Of a stretch of DNA of 55,285 nucleotides, positions 1-8,800 are shown piece after piece. Position 1 is the stretch's first letter. Every line of letters starts with the position of its first letter. Location of the stretch: positions 1-55,285 of the forward strand of contig CALWPF010000008.1 in assembly GCA_944383355.1 (NCBI GenBank). The letters are read 5' to 3'. The notes beneath the pieces were generated by a model. It made no database searches and was not told the DNA's origin. It saw only the letters and a list, made by a program, of their open reading frames with translations. The stretch comes from an uncultured Clostridia bacterium. GTDB lineage: Bacteria; Bacillota; Clostridia; Christensenellales; UBA1242. The position numbers and the translations under genes were made by a program.

Positions 1-837
1 AAATTTAATGGACAAATTCATGATGGTGCCGATGGTTCTAACTGGTTTGTTTTAACAAATTCTGTAATTAACAATATAAACTCGAGCAATAATTTTTTCT
101 ACGAGAATGGAGACCATTGTTTAATTAGAAATGAAGATGTAAGAAAAACAATAATATCTCAAGTGGCAGGCTTTTATATTTACAAAGAAGAAATTATTCC
201 TTATACAAACAATGAAAAGTTATGTAAAAAAGTTCTTGATATATTAAAATCTAATAAGTCAATAAATGAATTTAAGACCAAGTCTTTGATTACATTGTTA
301 ACCCATGTAAATGATGACCTAATTGCTCAAAGTGTTATCAACTACATTTTAGCAAGGAAAGATTCTAAAGAATTGGCTCTTATGGGTATTGAATTGTTGA
401 ATAAAGGTATAGAGAAAAAATGGGAAGATGATGCACTAAAATGCTTTATGAATTATGCTGATAGTTCTTCTTATAGTTTAATTTACAAAGCAAATCCTAA
501 ATTGATTAAGGATATTCAAATACTTATGCTAATAAATCCAGATTATTTAACAGCTAAACACAAAAAAGAAATCGACGAATATAAGAAAGATAAACAAGCT
601 AAATTTGATACTATCAAAAGTATAATTGGTGAAATTACTGCAAGTGGTATTAGAGAGAAAATGAAACAAATAAAAGCATCTGAACAAACAAAACGATTTA
701 CAAAACTTGCAAATAAATATATCGGTCATAGTAAGTTTGATTATGAAGAAGCAACACCAAAAGAACTAGATAAATACTTAAAAGAAATTACTGAAATGTA
801 TGATTTAATGAAAGTCCTAAAGAATAGTTTAAATTGA
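1..837 (+). CDS. Unrecognised protein, 5' end cut by window edge
   Basis: The frame is open from the first base of the window to a TGA at 835-837, so at least 278 residues are present and the N-terminus is missing. A GTG at 163 could be read as a start but has no ribosome binding site, and the frame continues upstream of it, so the partial reading is preferred. The protein is soluble-looking. The first 50 residues are Asn/Gly/Ser-rich. The rest is mainly helical and Lys/Glu/Ile-rich, with a basic helical segment around residues 185-240. No TM segment, signal peptide or family motif is visible. Glutamate is written almost only as GAA (17 GAA to 3 GAG by hand count), unlike the central genes of the window. 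No function can be assigned. Confidence 0.75.
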   Translation, partial: KFNGQIHDGADGSNWFVLTNSVINNINSSNNFFYENGDHCLIRNEDVRKTIISQVAGFYIYKEEIIPYTNNEKLCKKVLDILKSNKSINEFKTKSLITLLTHVNDDLIAQSVINYILARKDSKELALMGIELLNKGIEKKWEDDALKCFMNYADSSSYSLIYKANPKLIKDIQILMLINPDYLTAKHKKEIDEYKKDKQAKFDTIKSIIGEITASGIREKMKQIKASEQTKRFTKLANKYIGHSKFDYEEATPKELDKYLKEITEMYDLMKVLKNSLN

Positions 838-1258
838 TAACATATTCTATAAATGTAAATGGCATTTAAACATGTACTTGTCTTGATACAAGTCAGTGTC
901 ACTTCGCTCCATCGAAAGGATGACACACAAATTAACTTAGTTTTAGCGAAATAGTTGTGGCTATCAAAAACATATAAGCACACAACTTTTTCTTTTTTAT
1001 TTTTCTTTTCTAGTGCAAACGAATATTTTTTATTAAAAGGTTAAAATGAATATTTGAAAATTTACAAATGGGCAAATTAAAATAATAATTTATAACAACT
1101 GCAGAAATAATCGTTTTAATTTTCAGTTAAGAGAAAATAAAAGACCTCTTAATTTTTGTTATAAAGTGTGCTTTATTTGATAGTTTCTAGATTGGATGAC
1201 CAAAAGCATTATTTTTTTATTTATAATATTAAGATTTTACTCAGCATAATGACATTTT
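838..1258. other. Intergenic region with several hairpins
   Basis: This 420-base gap separates two convergent genes. It holds consecutive inverted repeats: ACTTGT/ACAAGT (876-881 and 888-893), GTGTCA/TGACAC with an inner TTCG/CGAA (896-926), and the terminator-like hairpin at 954-996. A further TTAAGAG/CTCTTAA stem (1127-1133 and 1146-1152) is followed by five T on the plus strand. I see no convincing reading frame. The 896-926 element, with its CACTTCGCTCC and AGGATGACAC core, recalls the short palindromic repeats common between genes in gut Clostridia, but only one copy was noticed here. Confidence 0.5.
954..996 (+). terminator. Rho-independent terminator after the first gene
   Basis: GTTGTGGC (954-961) pairs with GCACACAAC (978-986), with one bulged A, and is followed by a pyrimidine run of mostly T. 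It lies 117 bases after the stop of the partial plus-strand gene. Confidence 0.55.
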
Positions 1259-3568
1259 TTATACAGTATCCCTACTAGTGTGGCACACTAAGTATATTAT
1301 TTGTGTTTCTTGTGATATTTTTTCAATTAGTTGCAAACCGGCTTTAGTTTTTTCATCATCAAGGTTTACAAATGGATCATCTAGTATAACTGGTGGTTTT
1401 TCATTTGGGTAAATTGCATCTATCAGGGCAAAGCGCATACACAACTCAATTATATCTCTATATCCTCTGCTAAAATATTTTTTATCTTTTTTGCTACCCA
1501 ATCTTTCCAACTGAATGTTTAGGTCTGTATCAATACTGATTTTATCTAGGGTATGACCTACGAGTATTTCAGCATATTTTTTGAATCCAGTGGTCATAGG
1601 AGATATGTATTTTGATGTGAGATTGGTATTGGCTTCGTCAAGATACTTTATAGCATCATCGATATACTGCCTCTTGTTATCTAATATATCTTTTTCTTGA
1701 GTGAGTTTTTCAATGTTGGTATACAACAAGTTTAAATTTGCTACACTTTCACTTAGTCGTTTTATATTTGCTAGATTTGTTGTGTGCATTTCGTTGAGGG
1801 CCAACAATTCAGTTTGCAATTCTTTTGCCTTTATATTGAGTGTATCAAGGTCTTTTGATATATCTGCTAACTTGGGTAAAGTATCTGGAATATTTTTTTC
1901 TTTTTTGTATTCTTGTACTTTGGCAAACTTTTGTTTTAATAACTCACTATTTTTATGTAATCTCTCTTTTTGCAATTTGATATTATTGAGAGCTTGTTGA
2001 TAATCTGTAGTATCTTTTTCGAATTTTGATAAAAATTTAATAATATCTTGATTTAAATTTTGTATTTTTTCATTTAAATTTGATATATCTTCTTGCAGTT
2101 GTTTTTGCTTTTCTCTCAATTCTCTTATACTTGCTAATGCATATCTTATGTTATTTAGAGAGCTCTCTGGTGATGTTGTACTTTCACCATAATGTAGTAG
2201 GTAATTGGATAATTTTGTTTTTAGCTCATATTGTTCATCTACTAACTCTTGTATTGCCGTGGCTTTGTCCTGCTGTGTTGTGGTAGTGGGTAGAGTATTT
2301 TGTCTTTTATTTGGTATGAATTGTGAGACAACAATAGATATAATGCCAACACCTGCTAATATTGCTCCAATTATTGTTTGGTTCAATATAATGCAAACAA
2401 TTCCGGCGATACTCAATACCGCTCCTCCAATAGTGCACCATAGCGGTGCTTTTGTTTTTTTCTCTTGGGCTATTGGCTCTGTCCTGTCTATTGTATTATT
2501 TTTGAGCATTTGTATCTTTATCTCGTTTTCTTTGAGCTGGTTTGCAATATTGTCATATTCACTCAATTCTTGCTCAGATGTTGGTCTAGATAAATATTGC
2601 TCTAGATTTGCTAATTTTTTATTGCTGTCATCTTGATTGATATTATCTAGTTGTTGCTTTAATTTTGTCAACTCATTGACTTTATCTGTGTATTCATCAA
2701 GAGTTTGTTCGTTTGGGTGACCTTTTGCAAAATAATTTTCAATTTCCTGATATTCTTTTTTTTGTTGGGCTAAGTCATTTTGCAAACTTTTGTAATAGTC
2801 ATATTCTGTCTGTCTTAGTTGTTGTACACTAATCTCTTTGATTTTTTGTTGAATTTTTTGTAACTCGTCTTGTTTTTTTACAATTTTTTCGTGCAAAGTT
2901 TTATTTTGCTCTGCACAATCTTGCATTTTTGTCTTGTCTTGTTCAATTTCTATTGTGCGTTGCCTCATTGTTGAGATCTGTTGTTGTAATTCGTCTATTC
3001 TACCACCTTGACCTCTAAATAACTTTAATCTAGTACGTGCTTTTTGCAAAATTTCGCGGGCCTGTTCGTAGTTGTTTGATTGGTCGTCCATGAGGATATT
3101 CCCGAGTTTTGCTCGCAGACAATCGTTTATACTATTGCTTATCTTGCCTTGAGTAATATAAGTACTGCGCTCAAATGTATCTGCATCTATGCCAAAATAT
3201 TCTCCCATTATATCAGTACTATATTTTGTACTAGGCTTGTTTGTAACTAAGTCAATTAGAGATGCTTGGTCATCACGCTCCTTTGTGCCAAACCAGCGCT
3301 CAAGTCTATATGGGTGGTCATTTAAAATAAATTCCACATATCCACCGAATTTTCCACCTTGCCAAGGCGTATATTTTGCTCGCTCGTTTTCGTCCAGGTC
3401 ACTTTTTTTGCTAGCAGGTAACCCAAATAATATTGCTTTGATAAAACTAGCCAATGTAGTCTTGCCCCAACCATTTTGCTCTAGCACAGTATTGAGTGTT
3501 TTATCAAAACTATACTCAAATTGATGTAATTTACCATAGTCTTGCACATAACACTTTGTGAGGTACAT
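1259..3568 (-). CDS. SbcC/YhaN-like AAA ATPase with membrane hairpin
   Basis: A 769-residue SMC/Rad50-type ATPase. The N-terminal half-site has EQNGWGKTT at residues 30-38, a P-loop whose first Gly is Glu, a form I recall from clostridial YhaN-like ATPases. The C-terminal half-site has the signature region SRGYRDIIELC and the Walker B VILDDP at about 727-732. Between them lie long coiled coils (about 185-365 and 430-665). The first coil is interrupted near residues 373-420 by two strongly hydrophobic helices, which would anchor the coil apex in the membrane where Rad50 and SbcC carry a zinc hook. No CxxC hook is seen. Its ATG overlaps the TAA of the upstream nuclease gene by one base (TAATG), so the two are translationally coupled and probably form a complex. 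The pair matches Bacillus YhaO-YhaN in type and order. The role, DNA-end processing or a membrane-linked variant of it, is inferred. Confidence 0.85.
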   Translation of the reverse strand: MYLTKCYVQDYGKLHQFEYSFDKTLNTVLEQNGWGKTTLASFIKAILFGLPASKKSDLDENERAKYTPWQGGKFGGYVEFILNDHPYRLERWFGTKERDDQASLIDLVTNKPSTKYSTDIMGEYFGIDADTFERSTYITQGKISNSINDCLRAKLGNILMDDQSNNYEQAREILQKARTRLKLFRGQGGRIDELQQQISTMRQRTIEIEQDKTKMQDCAEQNKTLHEKIVKKQDELQKIQQKIKEISVQQLRQTEYDYYKSLQNDLAQQKKEYQEIENYFAKGHPNEQTLDEYTDKVNELTKLKQQLDNINQDDSNKKLANLEQYLSRPTSEQELSEYDNIANQLKENEIKIQMLKNNTIDRTEPIAQEKKTKAPLWCTIGGAVLSIAGIVCIILNQTIIGAILAGVGIISIVVSQFIPNKRQNTLPTTTTQQDKATAIQELVDEQYELKTKLSNYLLHYGESTTSPESSLNNIRYALASIRELREKQKQLQEDISNLNEKIQNLNQDIIKFLSKFEKDTTDYQQALNNIKLQKERLHKNSELLKQKFAKVQEYKKEKNIPDTLPKLADISKDLDTLNIKAKELQTELLALNEMHTTNLANIKRLSESVANLNLLYTNIEKLTQEKDILDNKRQYIDDAIKYLDEANTNLTSKYISPMTTGFKKYAEILVGHTLDKISIDTDLNIQLERLGSKKDKKYFSRGYRDIIELCMRFALIDAIYPNEKPPVILDDPFVNLDDEKTKAGLQLIEKISQETQIIYLVCHTSRDTV

Positions 3569-4638
3569 TATTCGTTCACCTCCTTTCCATTGATTGCTTG
3601 TAGTCCATAATATAATATTTGCTCCTGTGCGTCCTGTGGTAAATTACTGCTCTTTACCAATCTTACAAATTCGCCTGCTAGAGATATGTCCTTTGAGTAA
3701 TCTTTTTGTGGTAAAACGAGGGTAGAGCGATCTATTATTTGTAAAAAATAAAAATTGTGGCTCAATTCAGTGGATAGAGTATCTATGTATTTTTGTGTGT
3801 CTGTGGTATATGTGCCAGTGAGGTATACTCTCATAATATTTTCCTTTGGTATGCCACTGATACTAGACAAGACTTTATTTTTTATCTGTTCATAAGTGAT
3901 AGCATCTGTAATATCTACATTTACCTCAACAAATTCCCTAGACGCAAAGGGTATAAATGTGTAATCTATTTTGTCAGTTATATCCAATAATACAAAGCCT
4001 TTTTCGCCACATTCATCAAAACCTCTACCTTCTAGACAGCCAGGATAACAATATACACCTCTATTGTCAAGTGGTGCCAGTTTGTATGAATGTATATGAC
4101 CTAATGCAAGATAATCTATATTTTTACCTTTGAGTGCATCTATATTGATTACTTCACCGTCTTTTTTTTGACCTGTTATTTCTTGCCCGTGCAGGGTAAC
4201 AATGTTAATTTTGTTTGGGTCTAATACTAGCGAATTGTAAATATTGTTGTTTTTCCCTATTTCAATACCTGTGATTACTACATTGCCAAATTCGTAACTA
4301 CGCCATTTCTTGCCAAATGTAAATAGGTTTTTTGGTAAATTGTCTCCAGCTAGTATTAAGCTATTGCTATCGTGATTACCTACCAAATACAAAAAGCAAA
4401 TACTTGGGTTTGCTCTAATGGTGCTCAGCACATACTCACTCGCTCGCAAGTTCCCTGAGTCAGTATCCAATAGGTCGCCTGCAATTAGTATGACATTTAC
4501 ATTATTTTCATTAGCATAATCTACCATTCTACCAAAAGTTGCGAGTAATTCGTTTTGGCGCTCTCTTGCTTGTGTGGGGGTAAAATGCGTAGACATTTTG
4601 CTCCCTAGGTGTATATCTGCACAGTGTATGATACGCAA
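3568..4638 (-). CDS. SbcD/YhaO-like metallophosphoesterase (DNA exonuclease)
   Basis: A 356-residue calcineurin-type phosphoesterase with all core motifs in order: CADIHLGS (DxH, residues 6-13), GDLLDTD, GNHDS, HGQE and GHIH. These bind two metal ions. In the Mre11/SbcD family they cleave DNA ends together with an SbcC/Rad50 ATPase, which is encoded directly downstream with a one-base overlap. The start is TTG at 4638, 6 bases after a perfect AGGAGG. The C-terminal 100 residues form the usual cap and ATPase-binding region. The length is close to YhaO and SbcD relatives. It heads a two-gene operon. Confidence 0.88.
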   Translation of the reverse strand: MRIIHCADIHLGSKMSTHFTPTQARERQNELLATFGRMVDYANENNVNVILIAGDLLDTDSGNLRASEYVLSTIRANPSICFLYLVGNHDSNSLILAGDNLPKNLFTFGKKWRSYEFGNVVITGIEIGKNNNIYNSLVLDPNKINIVTLHGQEITGQKKDGEVINIDALKGKNIDYLALGHIHSYKLAPLDNRGVYCYPGCLEGRGFDECGEKGFVLLDITDKIDYTFIPFASREFVEVNVDITDAITYEQIKNKVLSSISGIPKENIMRVYLTGTYTTDTQKYIDTLSTELSHNFYFLQIIDRSTLVLPQKDYSKDISLAGEFVRLVKSSNLPQDAQEQILYYGLQAINGKEVNE

Positions 4639-4668
4639 TTTTGACCTCCTAAAAAATCTTACATTTAT

Positions 4669-4696
4669 GATATAATAAACAGAGCATTTTTGGCAA
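4669..4696 (-). promoter_or_regulatory. Candidate promoter of the SbcD/YhaN operon
   Basis: On the minus strand, TTGCCA (4691-4696), a 16-base spacer and TATATC (4669-4674) lie about 30 bases before the TTG start of the nuclease gene. The -10 is imperfect. Confidence 0.4.
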
Positions 4697-4835
4697 CTAA
4701 TTAATAAAAATTTAGAAAATATTTTCTAAAATATTTTTAGTCTAAATCGATTAACTATATTGTTGCAGTGTTATTTTTTTGAGCAAATAAAATTATCCCA
4801 AATAAGAAGTTATCCACGTCAATTTTTGCTGTTAA

Positions 4836-4868
4836 AATAAAAAAACTTTATCAATCAATGACAAAGTT
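4836..4868 (-). terminator. Terminator after the 4943-5509 gene
   Basis: Read on the minus strand, AACTTTGTCA and TGATAAAGTT form a near-perfect stem around TTGAT and are followed by seven T. It lies 75 bases past the stop of the minus-strand gene. Confidence 0.75.
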
Positions 4869-4942
4869 CTATTTTGTTAGTTTCATATCACTATTTATGT
4901 TTATATTTTATCATGTGTATTTAATGGACTCAACTCGTCAAC

Positions 4943-5509
4943 TTACCTAGGTGCATTTGTTACAGCAATCTCCATACTAGCATCAGTGCTGGTGTCAGTA
5001 TAAATATTGCGCTCCATACCTCTTATTTCGGTATGTATAGTCGTATCTACCGCATATGTTTTACTCTTTTTGGAAGCGCTAATTTTTTCTGCTTCTGTGA
5101 GGGTAACCAAATGTAAGTCTATAGTTTGTTCCCAAGACTGGTTTTCATTTTTTTGTTGTACTTTGCGATATTCAGCAAACAAAGTTGGGCTAGATGACTT
5201 TGTCATTTCTTTTGTAGTCTCACCTATGTTGTATAGGGTCAAATATTCACCATAATATCCTCTGTCTTTGCTAGATGTCTCAAATATGATTTTTAGAGAA
5301 TCTTTATTACTAATTATTCTAAATATCCCTGCTTTTTCGTTGTGTTTACCTATTGTTGTGCATTCGTATTGAGGATAGTTTATCCTAGTTTCAAGTTTTT
5401 CAAATGGCAAAGCTTGTAAAAGTTTAGATATGTCTTGATGTACGCTAACTTCGCCAAAACGCTCAATAAGCAATAAATCGTTGTCAATAAACTTTTTCCC
5501 TAGTCTCAT
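4943..5509 (-). CDS. Unrecognised soluble protein, 188 aa
   Basis: The longest frame begins at 5605, but a strong promoter lies at 5541-5568. That puts transcription start near 5533, and an AGAGG site precedes the ATG at 5509, so 5509 is taken as the start. The 188-residue product begins MRLGKKFIDNDLLL and has no signal peptide or TM helix. It alternates short hydrophobic strands with polar loops and looks like a mixed alpha/beta domain. The C-terminal third (EIRGMERNIYTDTSTDA) is Thr/Ser/Asp-rich. It stands alone between its own promoter and terminator. I do not recognise the family. Confidence 0.7.
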   Translation of the reverse strand: MRLGKKFIDNDLLLIERFGEVSVHQDISKLLQALPFEKLETRINYPQYECTTIGKHNEKAGIFRIISNKDSLKIIFETSSKDRGYYGEYLTLYNIGETTKEMTKSSSPTLFAEYRKVQQKNENQSWEQTIDLHLVTLTEAEKISASKKSKTYAVDTTIHTEIRGMERNIYTDTSTDASMEIAVTNAPR

Positions 5510-5540
5510 GGTCTTTTGTACCTCTTTATTCGTTTTGATT

Positions 5541-5568
5541 AGTATAACACAATTAAAATTCTTGTCAA
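5541..5568 (-). promoter_or_regulatory. Promoter of the 4943-5509 gene
   Basis: On the minus strand, TTGACA (5563-5568), 16 bases, then TATACT (5541-5546) with the extended TGnTATACT form. This near-consensus sigma-A-type site fixes the downstream start at 5509. Confidence 0.8.
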
Positions 5569-5795
5569 TAAAATTGATTAAAACTAAATATGTAAAATTT
5601 TTCATACTTGAGATTTAGTTAAGTGTGTCACTATTGTTGGTTAGGGCTCGTTTTTTGCTAATATGGGTGATATATCAGCATATTTATGTTTTTTTTGTAG
5701 AATAATAATTTGTATATGTTGAGTTTTGTTACAAACTAATCATTTATTACCAAATTAGTAACTTTGTACAGAGGAATTTTCTGCTATTTATTTGT

Positions 5796-5824
5796 TTGAT
5801 TTTTTGTACCAAAAAGTTTATAAT
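5796..5824 (+). promoter_or_regulatory. Promoter of the giant protease/LRR gene
   Basis: TTGATT (5796-5801), a 17-base spacer and a perfect TATAAT (5819-5824). Transcription would begin near 5831, downstream of the first in-frame start at 5796, so that longer reading is excluded and the ATG at 5862 is favoured. Confidence 0.8.
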
Positions 5825-5861
5825 CTATCTTAGATTTTATAAGTCTGTGGAGGGTCCCAAA

Positions 5862-8800
5862 ATGACACGAGTAGCCTCTAGTCGTAGTCTAATAATTTGT
5901 AGTAGTTTGCTATTAGTATTGGCGATTTTTGCCATGTGCTTTAACTTAAATTTCTCCAAGTCACAATCTAATAGTAGTTTTGATACTTTTGCTACCCAGG
6001 TGACAAATATCACTAGGCAGTATGCTCGAGATTATCAGCCTGCTATACAATTTCAGTTATCTAGTGAGGTCACTTTTGTAGATAATCAATACTATGTGAC
6101 TGCAGAGCAATACAGTGCTAAAACAGGTGATACTGTACAAGTATATCAAGACGACCTTGTAGTTTACCATGGTGATAGCAGTTTTAGTCTGAGTAATGAC
6201 TCAAGATTATCATCAAATGCAGATGATCAAGATGTATTCATAAACTTAAATAAATTAGCAGACAATTTGGGCTATACCATTACAGAGCAAGAGGATACTG
6301 TTAGTATCAGTAATGATTTTCAAACCTGTAGATTGATTGTAAAATCTACTCAGTCTGTAGACACATCTAATGCAGTTGCGGTAGCTAGTGGCTACAATGA
6401 TTGGTATATACTGCAGTATGATACAGAGCAGGCTACTAGAGATGCCTATGAGCGTTTTTGCAATAGTGACACTATCCAATATGTGGACATTGATATGGTA
6501 GTCCAATGTGAGTCAACTACTGATATTACTGAGGATAGTATTAACAATACTGCCTTGACTGCCATTAGTGGTAGGACTCACCACTATACTTGGGGCGCCG
6601 ACCATATGGGAGTTGATAGTTACATAGACTATTTGACTGAGACTGTTGGTACTGATAACTTAACTGATATGGTCGTAGCAGTGTTGGATACAGGTATAGA
6701 TACTGACCATTACTTTTTTGAGGGTAGGCTAGTAGGTACAGGAGCCAATTATAGTAGCAGTACTAATAGTAGTGGTTACGCATATGAGGACAAGCATGGT
6801 CACGGTACACACGTAGCTGGTACCATATGTGATATTACTTTGGATAATGTAAAGATTTTACCAGTAAAGGTACTCGATGATGCAGGGTACGGTTATACTA
6901 GCGGAATAGTATTGGGTATACAGTATGTAATTGAGCAAAAAGAGTCAGGTCTAAATGTTACTGTAATAAATCTTAGTCTTGGTGGAGATGCCAATGTGTA
7001 TAGCGCTGATTATCAGGCATATAGTGAGGCTATATCCAATGCATATGATGCGGGTATTTTCTCTGTGGTGGCTGCTGGTAATGACGGTGTAGATGTGGCT
7101 ACACAGACACCTGCCAATGTTGAGCAGGCTATTACAGTATCCGCTGTGGGATATACAAGCAATACATACTTTAGACCGACCTGGTCCAACTATGGCCAAT
7201 ATGTGGATATATGTGCCCCAGGTTACAATATATTGAGTGCAGGCGTAGGGGGCGGATTAGCATACATGAGTGGTACATCTATGGCTGCTCCTCATGTGTC
7301 TGCTGGGCTTGCGTTAATGCTGTCAGATTCTACAGCAGACTACACAATGCAACAAATATTAGATTCCATTAATTTTTATGCTATCGACCTAGGTTCTGAG
7401 GGCTGGGACCAGTACTATGGTTATGGGTTAATGTATATAGGCTCAATATTTGCAGATATGTTGGAGTCTTTGACCTTTAGCGAGACAGAGAGTGTATTTA
7501 CAGAGCCATTTGACTTGACTATTAGTTGTAGTGACCCGAGTGCTACCATCTATTATACACTAGATGGCACTACACCGTCTGATACCAATGGTACATTGTA
7601 TACGGGACCAATACATATTACTACATCTACTACAGTCAAGGCTATAGCATATGTTATAGTCGATGGTACTACACAAAAATGTAGTCAAGTCAAGAGTATG
7701 AATTATTACTACTATGGTACTGATATAGAGACTAATTTTAGTGTAGATGCTGAGGGTACACTGGTAGAATATCTTGGTGATATGACTGAGGTAACTATAC
7801 CAACTACAGTTGGTGGCGTGTCAGTTGTTAGTGTAGGTGAGAGAGCATTTGAGGGTAAATCTATAGAGATAGTGCACTTGCCTGAGTCTGTAGTGAGTAT
7901 TGGTCGTTATGCGTTTTATGGTTGCTCACAACTTACTACAGTATATGGACCAGGTGTCACAGAGATTGATATGTATGCTTTTGCAGGAGCTACATCATTC
8001 CAGCAACTTACCGATTTTTACTTTCCTAGTTTGACTACAATTGGTAAATATGCGTTTTATGGTTGCTATTCATTAAATTCTATTACATTGTCCAATTTGC
8101 AAACAATAGACGATATGGCATTTAGTATGGGTATTGGTTTTTATACGGCAAACAATTTACGCTCTATTAACTTACCAAATGTTACACAGATAGGTATTCA
8201 AGCATTTTATAATTGTTATTACTTGTCAGTAGTCAATTTACCAAATGTTATTACAATTTGCTCGCAAGCATTTGTAAATTGTCCTATACAACAATTGAGT
8301 CTACCTAATGTACAAAATCTAGGTAATGGAGTCTTTGAGAATAATACAGTGCTAACCAGTGTGAGTATGCCAAATGTTACATTTGTTGGGGCAGAGTGTT
8401 TCCGTTATTGTACTGCACTTACTACATTGTATGCTGATAGTTTGGTACAGATAAGCAAGTATGCTTTTGATAACTGTACTAGTTTAGCCGAGATTAATCT
8501 ACCTAGCGTAGAGGCTGTGGGTATGTATGCGTTTTACGGTTGTACATCTCTAGAGACGGTGAATTTGCCTAGTGTAGAGACTATTTCGTATGGAGCATTT
8601 GCAAACTGCTCAAGATTAAATACAGTTACTTTGGATTTTGTGGTAGAGATAAGTGCTGACGCTTTTTATGATTGTATGGCTTTGGAATCTGTAACACTTA
8701 GTCCTACCTTAGTATCTTTGCACCCAAATAGTTTTGCGTCTATCAATCCAGAATGTCAATTCTCAATATATGGTGATACTGTTGCTAGTGAATACATGGA

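Noticed and set aside
2205..2636. A 143-codon plus-strand frame within the SbcC-like gene
   Set aside because: It is the reverse complement of the membrane-hairpin and coiled-coil coding region. Hydrophobicity comes from the opposite strand.
4809..4817. A DnaA-box-like TTATCCACG
   Set aside because: It is a single imperfect site in a 300-base gap, without an AT-rich unwinding region, further boxes, or dnaA/dnaN genes. It does not support an origin.
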